Below are positions 34,875-43,066 of a stretch of 64,000 nt of DNA, piece by piece; position 1 is the stretch's first letter; every line of letters begins with the position of its first letter. The position numbers were made by a program, and so were the translations under genes. Source of the DNA: an uncultured Ruminiclostridium sp. (GTDB lineage: Bacteria; Bacillota; Clostridia; Oscillospirales; Ruminococcaceae); contig CAKSFR010000010.1 in the NCBI GenBank assembly GCA_934454635.1, positions 51,237 through 115,236 on the forward strand. The letters run 5' to 3'. The notes beneath the pieces are model-generated. The model saw only the letters and a program-made list of their open reading frames with translations. It was not told the DNA's origin and made no database searches.

Positions 34875-36380
34875 TTACTTTCTCTTCTTGGAAACTACAA
34901 CTGCAGCAGCAGCGATAGCAGCAGGAACAACTGCGAGAGCTACGCCGGTGTTGGGGTTGGAGTCGTCGCCGGAAGGCTTAACGATTACGGTGTCGCCTGC
35001 GCTGTCGTTAGCGTCATCTTCGCCAGCGTCAACAGTTGCATCGTCGTCATCATCATCGTCGTCGGTGTCGTCGATAGTGGTGTCGTCATCATCATCAGCG
35101 TCGTCGTCGATAGTGGTGTCGTCATCATCAGCGTCGTCATCGTCATCAGCTGTATCGTCTTCGATGTCAGCGTCAGTAGAATCTTCGTCGTATGCGAGAG
35201 TTACAGTTTCAACCTTGAGACCGTCAACAGTCTTGTCGGTGTACTTAACGCCCTTAGCAAGACCGAAGAAGATGTTGTCGATAACACCCTTGGTCTGACC
35301 GCCGAGGTCATCAAGAACGTCAGAGATGTCGAAAGAAACTTCGCCGGAATCAGCGTCGATAGAAGCAACAGCCTGGAGAGAACCTGTCTGATCATAGTTG
35401 AAGAACAGAGCGAAGTCGTTAGCTGTAGAATCACCGAGGAGGTTCTTGATACCTACCTGAGTAGAAGGAATACCACCGTTGTTCCAAGATGTACCTGTAG
35501 TAGCAGAAGCTGTGGTGAACTTGAATGTGATAGTACCGTTAGTCTGCTTGTTGAAGAAGTCACCTACCTGAGAAGCAAGACCTGCGAACTCCTTAGGATT
35601 GGTTCCGAGACCGTCGTCATTGTAAGACTGGTTGCCATCCTGACCGTTGTTGGAATCTGCTGTCCAAGCGCCTGCATAAGAAAGGAGCTGGATATCCTGT
35701 CTCATAAGAGTGTTGTTAGGACCGGAAACCTTCTTAGCGATGAAAGGATAGTTGTTTTCAACTACCTTAGAATCGTACTTTGCACCCCAAGGAGTGATTG
35801 TGCAGATAAGCTTTGCGATGCCTTCTGTACCGCCGGAAATAACGTTGCCTTCGCTCCAGTAGCCCCATTCTGTATCACCAAGCTTGTTGTACATATCCTG
35901 GCTCTCTTCGTTGTGAGTACCGGAAATTTCAACGGAAACGCTTGTGATTTCTACGAACTGAGAAGGAAGGAAAGCATCAGCAGGAGCGTTGTCGCCGCCG
36001 TATACCTTGAGAGAGTATTCCTTGTTGTCAACAACCTTGTCAAACTTGTAGGTGTAGGTCTTAGGAGATGTACCCTTCTTGCCCTTAACACCGGTTACCT
36101 TAAGAACAACGCCTTCGTAATCTACGGCGTCGAAGTCCTTAGAAACCTTAAGAGTAAGAGTCTGGTCAGCGCTGATACCAAGAGTTTCACCCTTGTCAAT
36201 TCTTTCCTGGCTGAGGCACCAGTCTTCGCCTAATTCGAGACCTGCGCTGTTCTTAACAGTGATCTTACCGTAAGAAATAGCCATGTCAAATGTCTGTTCT
36301 GCTGCGGAAGCAACAGATGCTAAAGATGCAACTGCAACCATAGCAGCTGTACCAGTAGCGAGAAGCTTTGTCATCTTCAT
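34875..36380 (-). CDS. Secreted surface protein with poly-Asp linker and NPNTG C-terminal anchor
   Basis: A 501-residue exported protein. Signal peptide (KLLATGTAAMVAVASLASVASA), an approximately 360-residue extracellular region (LTLKVSKDFDAVDYEGVVLK, ISFDVSDVLDDLGGQTKG-like blocks), then about 60 residues dominated by Asp broken by TTIDD units, and a tail PSGDDSNPNTGVALAVVP followed by a hydrophobic helix and KKRK. I start at ATG 36380, supported by TTGGAGGAC upstream and a promoter at 36439-36467; an upstream in-frame ATG lacks such support. The acidic stretch could bind divalent cations, which is inference. Confidence 0.75.
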   Translation of the reverse strand: MKMTKLLATGTAAMVAVASLASVASAAEQTFDMAISYGKITVKNSAGLELGEDWCLSQERIDKGETLGISADQTLTLKVSKDFDAVDYEGVVLKVTGVKGKKGTSPKTYTYKFDKVVDNKEYSLKVYGGDNAPADAFLPSQFVEITSVSVEISGTHNEESQDMYNKLGDTEWGYWSEGNVISGGTEGIAKLICTITPWGAKYDSKVVENNYPFIAKKVSGPNNTLMRQDIQLLSYAGAWTADSNNGQDGNQSYNDDGLGTNPKEFAGLASQVGDFFNKQTNGTITFKFTTASATTGTSWNNGGIPSTQVGIKNLLGDSTANDFALFFNYDQTGSLQAVASIDADSGEVSFDISDVLDDLGGQTKGVIDNIFFGLAKGVKYTDKTVDGLKVETVTLAYDEDSTDADIEDDTADDDDDADDDDTTIDDDADDDDDTTIDDTDDDDDDDDATVDAGEDDANDSAGDTVIVKPSGDDSNPNTGVALAVVPAAIAAAAVVVSKKRK

Positions 36381-36438
36381 GATTTTTGTCCTCCAATAAA
36401 AATTTTTTAGTAAATAGCGTGTGCCATTTCCTCTTTGT

Positions 36439-36467
36439 ATTATACAATGTAACTTTGCAAATTTCAA
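36439..36467 (-). promoter_or_regulatory. Promoter of the 34875 surface protein gene
   Basis: Minus strand TTGAAA (36462-36467), 17 bp, TATAAT (36439-36444). The remaining AT-rich gap to 36659 shows no gene. Confidence 0.8.
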
Positions 36468-36659
36468 TAGTGAATTTTACCATAATTTGTAATTTTATTC
36501 GGCTGATACCAACAAAATGTACAAAATGAAAAATCATTTTTGAAATTCCGTACACTGCATTCAAAGTTTCAATGTACCGTTTACATTTAGGTAGTCACGC
36601 GGGTTATCCGAAAAGTTTCACTTTTTTGAAAAAAATTATTATTTTTTTGAAAAAGAAAA

Positions 36660-36683
36660 GAAACCGCATAAACACGCGGTTTC
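36660..36683 (-). terminator. Terminator of the CAP-domain protein gene
   Basis: Stem GAAACCGC/GCGGTTTC with an 8-bp loop; minus-strand T-rich tail TTTTCTTTTTC. Confidence 0.8.
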
Positions 36684-36693
36684 TCCCGTTTGA

Positions 36694-38208
36694 TTATTCA
36701 GGAATATATGCGGTAATCATAACCCAGTAACGGCCTTTTCCTTTTTCAAAGTAGCCTATGCCGACCGCGTTGTAGTCATAACCGCTTCCGAGAAGAACAT
36801 TGTAATTCGACTTATCCGAAAGCGTTGCTTGAATAAATTCGGCGGGCGTTTTATGGAAAGAGGCAATGAACTCGGCGGAATAACGAACCTTTAATCCGCA
36901 ATCCTCAATCGCAGAGGGATAACCCGAACCGGTCGGTCTGGTGTGATCCATAAGAACGGAAAGTTCTTTAGCGCGAATGTTCGCCGCCTCGGTAAGTTCC
37001 TTATTAAGAACGAGCTGGCTCAGACCGTTATTTCTGCGGTAGGAGTTGAGTAAAACGGCTGTTTCGGCGTAAAGCGGGTTCCCGAAATTGAAATCCGTTA
37101 GGTGAAGCGGAATCTCAGAAACGGTTTCGATCTTCGTGCTGCTCTGCTTCCAGCCGTCTTTCGCAACGACCGCGCTTAGCGTTGACTTATCGCCGAGCGT
37201 AAGCGGGCCGGTATAAACGTCGGAATATTCGGGGTCGGGGATTGTTCCGTCGATCGTATAATAAATCTTTGCGCCATCCGTAGAGGTGGAGAGGGTGATA
37301 GTTTTTGTTCCCGTAGCGATATCGATACAGCCAAATTCAACAGGCGCGCACTTCATCTTCACGTTTATTTTTGAGGAAGCGACAAAATCGCCCTTTTTGG
37401 TGTATTCCACAGCGCGCATGGTGGAATTATCGGTGAATTTAACGCGCTTTGAATATTTTTTGCTGTCCTTTGTGGGCTTTGTGCCGTCCGTGGTGTAGTA
37501 GATTATGTTGGAACTTTTTTGGGGCATGAGGGTGACGTACATATAGCCCTTTTCCGCCATGTATGTAAACTTATACTTAACCTTGGACGTTCCCCCGTCC
37601 TCGTCGGGAGCGTTGTCGTTTTCGATAAAGTTTCCGATGCTGACCGTTTTTGTGTAAACCGCGCTGTTTTTATAGTCGTTTTTAACGGCAACGGCGCGAA
37701 CCTTTGTTTTTTCCGTTACGGTTATATCTCCCAAGTAAAGCTCGGACTTTTCGGTAGGCTTCGAGCCGTCGAGCGTGTAATGAATCTTCGCGCCGAAAGT
37801 CTGGCAGTCGAGAGAGATAACGCTTTTGCCGATCTGATAATCGATATCAAACTCAACGGGCGAGCATTCAGGCATTATCGTGGTTTTTAGCGTGGAAACT
37901 TTATTTCCGTTCGCGTCAAACTCGGCGGCGCACAGCGTTGTCTTTTCGTACAGGCAAATTTCGGATTCGGGCGAATATTTTTCGGAGTTCAGCGTGGGGG
38001 AGGTTCCGTCCGTCGTATAGCGTATCGTCGTGCCGTTGGCAGAGGGAATAAGCTTCACGAACGGAGTTCCGTAATAGTCATATTCAACGGTTTTTGTCAG
38101 CTTGCCCGCTGCGGCGGCTTCGGGAACAAACCCTGTCGGAAGCAGTCCCGTAATAACGAGAGCAAAGGCGAGCAGCGCAGAAATCAGCATTTTTATACTC
38201 TTCTTCAT
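36694..38208 (-). CDS. Secreted protein with four chitobiase-type beta repeats and a CAP/SCP domain
   Basis: A 504-residue exported protein. Signal peptide (LISALLAFALVITGLLPTGF) followed by four Ig-like CHB_HEX_C units, each with the phrase YTTDGTxPT / YTLDGSKPT / YTIDGTIPD and a strand near TLCAAEF or TMRAVEY. The last ~150 residues are a CAP (SCP/PR1) domain: LLNSYRRNNGLSQLVLNKEL, AANIRAKELSVLMDHTRPTG, YNVLLGSGYDYNAVGIGYF and GRYWVMITAYIPE. CAP domains in bacteria are extracellular and of uncertain activity. Single-gene unit with its own terminator. Confidence 0.88.
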   Translation of the reverse strand: MKKSIKMLISALLAFALVITGLLPTGFVPEAAAAGKLTKTVEYDYYGTPFVKLIPSANGTTIRYTTDGTSPTLNSEKYSPESEICLYEKTTLCAAEFDANGNKVSTLKTTIMPECSPVEFDIDYQIGKSVISLDCQTFGAKIHYTLDGSKPTEKSELYLGDITVTEKTKVRAVAVKNDYKNSAVYTKTVSIGNFIENDNAPDEDGGTSKVKYKFTYMAEKGYMYVTLMPQKSSNIIYYTTDGTKPTKDSKKYSKRVKFTDNSTMRAVEYTKKGDFVASSKINVKMKCAPVEFGCIDIATGTKTITLSTSTDGAKIYYTIDGTIPDPEYSDVYTGPLTLGDKSTLSAVVAKDGWKQSSTKIETVSEIPLHLTDFNFGNPLYAETAVLLNSYRRNNGLSQLVLNKELTEAANIRAKELSVLMDHTRPTGSGYPSAIEDCGLKVRYSAEFIASFHKTPAEFIQATLSDKSNYNVLLGSGYDYNAVGIGYFEKGKGRYWVMITAYIPE

Positions 38209-38360
38209 TTTTACATTCCTTTCTGTAGCGTCTTAAAGCTTTTGGTTACCTTATTTTAACACATCGCTTTCGCTATGTCAAGCGCGCGGCACATAATATT
38301 ATAATAGTATATATTTTGCGAAATGTCGCTATTTGTCCGGAAAATGTCGCCCCAAAGGGC

Positions 38361-38389
38361 TTGACAAAAGGACTGAAATGTTGTATAAT
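38361..38389 (+). promoter_or_regulatory. Consensus sigma-A promoter of tmRNA
   Basis: TTGACA (38361-38366), 17-bp spacer, TATAAT (38384-38389). The mature tmRNA starts about 142 bp downstream, so a 5' leader must be removed. The preceding gap (38209-38360) shows no gene. Confidence 0.9.
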
Positions 38390-38537
38390 CACTTTCACAA
38401 AAGAGTTTTGCCCGCCTTTTTATATTTTACAAGGCGAAGCAAACCAATTTAGCCCGTTCTTTGTTTTCCGCCGTTTGGCTAAGTGCGAAATATCGCTAAG
38501 TGCTAAAAAGGCGGAACAGGGAGTGCAGGCACTGCAC

Positions 38538-38889
38538 GGGGTCGTAAAGGTTTCGACGGGGATGATGAAGCCCGTTAAGCACGCGGAGTTCGCCTAAACT
38601 CCTCAAAAAGGGCACTTTTAAAATTAAACGCAGACAATAGATCTGAATTAGTAGCTGCCTAAGTGCAGCTTCCGTCCGACCGGAGAGCGCTGCGGCTCTG
38701 ATTCGGGCGTCGACTAGCAGCCAACGTCTTGGGTGAGCGTCCTGTAGCCCCTGCCGTAACCAAAGGGCTGCCAAAGGGCGATCCTGTCAATCGGAGCGTC
38801 CCGCGGGAGATTTAAAAGATTGAATAAGCGTGTAGAAAGACGTGTGGATTTGTTTTCGGACGGGGGTTCGACTCCCCCCGATTCCACCA
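38538..38889 (+). ncRNA. ssrA: Transfer-messenger RNA (ssrA)
   Basis: About 352 nt. The 5' end GGGGTCG pairs with CGATTCC next to the 3' CCA (two G-U pairs), giving the acceptor stem, and TTTCGACGGGGATGATGAAG follows as the tRNA-like domain. The 3' end has a T-arm with GTTCGA in a GGGG/CCCC stem, then CCACCA encoded in DNA at 38884-38889. The resume frame is most likely GCA at 38630, giving the tag ADNRSELVAA and TAA at 38660-38662; the hydrophobic VAA end is right for proteolysis. tmRNA rescues stalled ribosomes with SmpB. The gene ends in a terminator and a tandem array of 3'-end copies. Confidence 0.96.
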
Positions 38890-38931
38890 AAAATAACCCG
38901 ACAATCGTTTCTGATTGGCGGGTTATTTTTT
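38889..38931 (+). terminator. tmRNA terminator
   Basis: Stem AATAACCCG-CCAATC-like (AATAACCCGACAATC / GATTGGCGGGTTATT) followed by TTTT, directly after CCA. Confidence 0.9.
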
Positions 38932-38932
38932 G

Positions 38933-39508
38933 AACTTAAAAACGGGGGGAGTCGAACCCCTAGGGTTAGGCGCAAGCCGTCGACTCCCCCCGATTCCACC
39001 AGCCGGGAAGCCCGGCAGCATTAAAAGCTCGATTGCAAGGTCGGGCTTTTTGTTTGTGTTGTTCTTTTTGAATTTATACTTCATATTCGTGCAATTTGCA
39101 GGCATTGTGCGTTTTTGAGCTTAAAAACGGGGGAGTCGAACCCCTAGGGTTAGGCGCAAGCCGTCAACTCCCCCCGATTCCACCAGCCGGGAAGCCCGGC
39201 AGTACTAAGGAAGCACTGAATAAATCGCAGCACGCATCTTGCTTGCATATTTTCCGCCTGATTGCACGAAAACTCCTTGAAATACATCAAGTATTCCTGC
39301 GTCGTTTTCATACAATCAAACGAAAAATCTGTCTACGCAATCTGCATACCCGATTTAATCAGCGTTTCCTTGAAAGCTCGATTGCAAGGTCGGGCTTTTG
39401 TTTATATTGTTCTTCTTAAATTTGATATTTCATATTCATGCAATTCGCAGGCGTTGTGCGCTTTTGAGCTTAAAAACGGGAGGAGTCGAACCCCTAGGGT
39501 TAGGAATC
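38933..39508. repeat. Tandem ~184-bp array containing copies of the tmRNA 3' end
   Basis: Unit 1 is 38933-39115, unit 2 is 39116-39465 (interrupted by a 165-bp element), and unit 3 is partial, 39466-39508. Each full unit holds an inverted hairpin (GGGGAGTCGAACCCCTAGGG ... CGACTCCCCCCG), then GATTCCACCA identical to the tmRNA end, CCGGGAAGCCCGG, and a terminator-like AAAGCTCGA/TCGGGCTTTT. The direct match to the tmRNA 3' end is ~21 bp at 38980-39001 (one mismatch in unit 2, to 39184). The right border (39522-39535, AAAATTAACCCGACGATC) resembles the sequence just after tmRNA. This is the footprint expected from repeated integration at ssrA. No integrase is present. Confidence 0.8.
39207..39371. 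mobile_element. 165-bp MITE inside the tmRNA-proximal array
   Basis: Terminal inverted repeats AAGGAAGCACTGAATAAATC at left and GATTTAATCAGCGTTTCCTT at right (18 of 21 paired counting one further base). Removing it restores the ~184-bp unit, since flanking CGGCAG...AAAGCTCGATTG are contiguous in unit 1. Non-coding. Confidence 0.82.
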
Positions 39509-39562
39509 CGCCCATTTTGCCCAAAATTAACCCGACGATCACGTTATGCAAGGAGTTCCACC

Positions 39563-39875
39563 ATGAAAAATTATACTCAAGTTTATGTGAAAAACAGTTT
39601 TGAAGCAGCGGCAACATACTGCAAAGCCTTTGGCGCAGAGATTACCCGCGAATTTAATACTAAGCACCAATAAAACCATAGATAAAAATTCTCATATAAC
39701 CCATACATGCAAAGATTATGCTCGATTTTTTGTACAGTTTTTAATTGATGCTGAGTATAAAAACGCGGATAACACCGCTTATGAACACTGCGAGCTTTCT
39801 GTGAACGGAGAGGGCTTTCTGGCTCTCGCCGAAGCCAAAAATCCATGTGATATTGATACAGCTCAACGGTCTTAA
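39563..39875 (+). pseudogene. VOC/PhnB-like gene split by a MITE
   Basis: A good start (AGGAG, ATG 39563) begins MKNYTQVYVKNSFEAAATYC and KAFGAEITREF, the first strand-helix of a VOC (glyoxalase-fold, PhnB-like) protein. At 39656 a family B MITE interrupts the frame, which stops at 39673. After the element (from 39759) the protein resumes KNADNTAYEHCELSVNGEGF and LALAEAKNP, the expected next strand, then ends early at 39875. Excising exactly 103 bp rejoins the frame. The C-terminal third of a normal VOC protein is missing, so the gene was also truncated. Non-functional. Confidence 0.82.
39656..39759. mobile_element. MITE family B, copy 4 (inverted), within the VOC gene
   Basis: Ends TACTAAGCACCAATAAAA and TTTTTAATTGATGCTGAGTA; interior CAAAGATTATGCTCGATTTT. 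TAA flanks both sides, a possible 3-bp target duplication. Confidence 0.85.
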
Positions 39876-39916
39876 TTCTTTGATTTCCATATTTTTTCCT
39901 TTCCCATTTGTTGCCG

Positions 39917-39952
39917 AAAAAACCGTTCCCTTTGACGGAAACGGTTCTTTTT
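39917..39952 (-). terminator. Terminator of the GHKL-ATPase operon
   Basis: Minus strand stem GAACCGTTTCCG / AGGGAACGGTTT followed by TTTTTCGG, 4 bp after the stop at 39956. Confidence 0.88.
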
Positions 39953-39955
39953 TAT

Positions 39956-42900
39956 TTACTTTTCTTCTTCGTCAGCGCCTGCGTTATCCTCGACCCACTT
40001 CGCCGCCATAAGAGGTGTAAGCGTAATGTCGATCTCCTCCTTGCCCGCGTCGAACGCTTCGCCGTGCGAATTGTCGTTCTCGCCGAGTATATCGTAGGTC
40101 ACCTGCTGGTGATACGTTATGCGGCAGAAGAGGAACTCCGGCGGGATATACGAAGCCTGCTTTATTTCCTCGAGCCAGCGTATCGGGTTCATTCCGCCGA
40201 TACTGATGCTGCTTATCAGCCAGCCGCCTGCGGCAGCCGCGTCGTTCGCGCAAAGATACAGCGAGAAACGGAACGGCTTTTCGCTGTCCTCCGTAAGCAC
40301 CTCGACGTCGAAGCTCTTCAGCGCAAAACTGTTGATAACGCGGGATTCAAAGCCGCACGCACAGCAGGTTCCGCCGTAGCCAAACAGCTTTGAGTTCACG
40401 TCCTTTGCAAAGTAGTTGCGGTAGTTCGGACTTTCGCTGAACTGCGCAATATCTCTGCACTTTTTGCGCAGATATGCAAATTCGTCCTTCGTAATCGTGG
40501 GGATTATCTTCAGATAAGAAGATATCTGGTCGGGAAGCACCTTGTTCGGTTCTTCCGCCGAGAGATAGTGGCTGCTGAGCAGAGAATGATTTTCGCCGGT
40601 TATGATATACTCCGCAACGTCCGCAAATTCGGGCTTTGTATAGTCGCCTCTGAGCGCGATATACTTCTTCGTCTTTTCGCGCTGCTCGGGAGTAATGGGC
40701 GCGCCGACCTCGATTATCTTGATGATTTTATCCTCGTCGCCGATAAGTGCAACGCGGTCAACCTTAAGGTCGCAGGTATAAAGCTTTCCCGCTCTGTCCG
40801 CAATATCGTCCGCGCTGAGCTCCTCGTTCGCGAACATTTTTACGAGCATATCCTTGTCGAACGCAAATCTGTTCTTGCTGTACGGGAAGTCGAAAACGCG
40901 TCCGTCAAGCATTCCGCACTTTATAAGCGCGCCGACGTCGCCGATAAGCTCCAGCATTTCCGCATTCGTTACGGACGGCGGAATCATAAACTGCTTGTTA
41001 TACGCCGCAAAGCGATAGCGCTTATTTATATCGAGCTGGAGGGTCACCTGTCCGCCCTGTTCCTTAATTTCGCGCAGGAACGTCATTGTGTCCTTGCCCT
41101 GTGTGAAGCTGTTGATTATCATGTTTACAACTTCGTTGTAATTCTGGTGAGTGTCGAAACGGTGCTGACGCTTCTGAATCGTATCCATTGCGTCCTTGAG
41201 GTTGCCGATAATCATTTTCGACACTTCGTAGCGCTGTTCGTCCTCGCCGTGCGAAATGTAGAACTGATAATATTTCATGAGGATCTTATAGTCCTCGTGA
41301 TATATATCGTCATACATCGCAAGCAGCTTTTCGAGGTCCTTTTCGCTGCGGACAACGTTGTCCTCAAGGATAGTTTCCGCGACCTTTTCCGCCGCAGAGC
41401 TGAAGCCGTAATAGAAGCTGTTGTCGGAACGATTGCCCGAAACCTTTGAATCAACGAAATACTTCTTATCTCCGCGCGTAAATTCATAGAGATAAACTCT
41501 GCCGCCCGCGCCGTCTTCGCTTTCCCAGCTGTACGCAACGTAAAGCGTCTTGTCGCCGTCTATGCCGACCTGCTCGCGCAGATTTTCGAGCGCGTCAACG
41601 ATATATTCCTTATAAGCCGTGCCGTTATGGTGTTCAAGAGCGGGAACGTGCTCCGCTGCCGACTGATAACCGGTCTTTTTCAGTTCTTCATACGCAACGG
41701 GCGTTGTTTCTCCGGGATAAACGAGCGAAATATTGTTATGGAAGCGCGATTCAAGCGTTTTTCCGAACTTGCTTGTCTGGATATAATTCTTGAAAAATTC
41801 AAAAGCGTAGGACTTCGGGTAAAGGAAGCAGCGGCGGTCGGTATCGGGAATTTCCTGCATACCGAGCACAAAGTATTTGCCGTATTCGACAACCATTGTT
41901 TCAAGGTCTTTTGTGATCTTGTCGGTCACTTCTTTTTCGCTGTCGTGACGGATACCCGTTCTGTGCGAGGTTATGTAGTCGTTCGGAACGCTTATAAAAA
42001 ACGCGGAAAGGTGTTCGTCGATAAACGCCTCGTTATTTTCCTTATAAAGTCCCGTCAGCTCGTATGTCGAGAAATAGTTGTACTTCTGGCGAAGCAGATT
42101 TACAAGCTCGGCGCGCTTTGTGTTCGCGACCGCGTACGGAATAAGGTAAGCGAAGCCGTTATGCTCATAGCAGAGGAAGTCTATCATGCTCTTGTTGTTC
42201 TGCATGAAGCGGATAATGGGGTTTTCGTCCCCCTCCTTCTGATACTGCATGATTTTGTAGATAGTCTTCATCTCGTCGTTTACCTTTACGGCGATATTGA
42301 AAGTCCTGTCCTTTGCTTCTTCCCACTTCGCGTTGCGGGTATCCATGTATTTCTTGCGGTTAAAGGCGAAGCAAAGCTCCATAAGGCTCATGTAATCGCC
42401 CTTTTTGTCCGTAAGCTGGAGGAAATTGTCCATAATGGCGCTGAACTCGTCACCGCGCACCTTAAATACTATTTCGGTGCCCTTAAACTGACTTCCGAAA
42501 AGGTCAAGCTCCATTATTTTAAGATTGCCGTTATCGTTCTTTATTTTAAAGCTGAAATTGTTGGACTTTAGCGAAAGCCACTCAACGTTCAGAAAAACGC
42601 TCTTAGCGCCGACGCCGAAACGACCCTCTCTTGTGCCGGATTTGTCGCGCTCTCCGCGCCCGAAGCTGAGATAATACAGAATCTGCTCCATCGTGAAGCC
42701 GACCTCGTTGTACGAAAGGCTTACCTGATGCTGATTTGTCGAAAAATTGAGCAGGACCTTGATATCCTTCGTTTCATAGTGACAGCCGAAGGTGTTCTGG
42801 AGCAGTTCGCGCAGAATACTTTCTTTCGGATAGTCGTTTATGCTCAGCATCGTGTTGAAAGCGGTCCTGCCGCTGTACACGTCGTTGAAATAGTCCTTAA

Positions 42901-43066
42901 AAGGCTCGCTGTCGGACGAACCGGTGAATAAAGCGGTCTGAATTTTCTTCAGCGCTGCGTCCCTCTTCGCGTCGTCCTTTGCTGCGTGACCCTCATAGAA
43001 GTCGCCGATATACTGTTTAAGCTCCGCGGCAAGCGCCTCGCGCGCCTTTGTTTCTTCATAGCTCAT
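39956..43066 (-). CDS. Sacsin/HSP90-type GHKL ATPase protein, candidate defence or stress component
   Basis: A 1,036-residue soluble protein. Residues ~80-205 form an HSP90-like nucleotide fold: N-box RELLQNTFG (E87, N91), then SYNEVGFT (119-125) at the DxGxG position, GRFGVGAKSVF (148-158) and FKGTEIVF (194-201). The adenine-binding Asp is replaced, as in sacsin-like members that read HN..F here. The middle ~700 residues are unrecognised. Near the C-terminus GGTCCACGFE and LYLCANDA could be a degenerate zinc/treble-clef (HNH-like) module. ATG 43066 directly abuts the preceding stop, with AAGGGGTGAT as ribosome binding site, so the pair is coupled. Function is unknown; GHKL ATPases of MutL/MORC/sacsin type paired with SF2 helicases are known from restriction-like systems. 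Confidence 0.72.
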   Translation of the reverse strand: MSYEETKAREALAAELKQYIGDFYEGHAAKDDAKRDAALKKIQTALFTGSSDSEPFKDYFNDVYSGRTAFNTMLSINDYPKESILRELLQNTFGCHYETKDIKVLLNFSTNQHQVSLSYNEVGFTMEQILYYLSFGRGERDKSGTREGRFGVGAKSVFLNVEWLSLKSNNFSFKIKNDNGNLKIMELDLFGSQFKGTEIVFKVRGDEFSAIMDNFLQLTDKKGDYMSLMELCFAFNRKKYMDTRNAKWEEAKDRTFNIAVKVNDEMKTIYKIMQYQKEGDENPIIRFMQNNKSMIDFLCYEHNGFAYLIPYAVANTKRAELVNLLRQKYNYFSTYELTGLYKENNEAFIDEHLSAFFISVPNDYITSHRTGIRHDSEKEVTDKITKDLETMVVEYGKYFVLGMQEIPDTDRRCFLYPKSYAFEFFKNYIQTSKFGKTLESRFHNNISLVYPGETTPVAYEELKKTGYQSAAEHVPALEHHNGTAYKEYIVDALENLREQVGIDGDKTLYVAYSWESEDGAGGRVYLYEFTRGDKKYFVDSKVSGNRSDNSFYYGFSSAAEKVAETILEDNVVRSEKDLEKLLAMYDDIYHEDYKILMKYYQFYISHGEDEQRYEVSKMIIGNLKDAMDTIQKRQHRFDTHQNYNEVVNMIINSFTQGKDTMTFLREIKEQGGQVTLQLDINKRYRFAAYNKQFMIPPSVTNAEMLELIGDVGALIKCGMLDGRVFDFPYSKNRFAFDKDMLVKMFANEELSADDIADRAGKLYTCDLKVDRVALIGDEDKIIKIIEVGAPITPEQREKTKKYIALRGDYTKPEFADVAEYIITGENHSLLSSHYLSAEEPNKVLPDQISSYLKIIPTITKDEFAYLRKKCRDIAQFSESPNYRNYFAKDVNSKLFGYGGTCCACGFESRVINSFALKSFDVEVLTEDSEKPFRFSLYLCANDAAAAGGWLISSISIGGMNPIRWLEEIKQASYIPPEFLFCRITYHQQVTYDILGENDNSHGEAFDAGKEEIDITLTPLMAAKWVEDNAGADEEEK

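Noticed and set aside
34749-36233. 494-residue plus-strand open frame opposite the poly-Asp surface protein
   Set aside because: Val/Ser-rich antisense translation of an Asp/Thr-rich gene; no ribosome binding site, and the minus-strand frame has signal peptide, promoter and anchor.
38940-39001. Possible tRNA genes, because of T-arm-like GTCGAA and CCACCA
   Set aside because: No D-arm or anticodon arm and no acceptor pairing; better explained as copies of the tmRNA 3' end.
41627-42571. 314-residue plus-strand open frame opposite the GHKL ATPase gene
   Set aside because: Antisense shadow; the minus-strand frame carries the N-box and G-box motifs.
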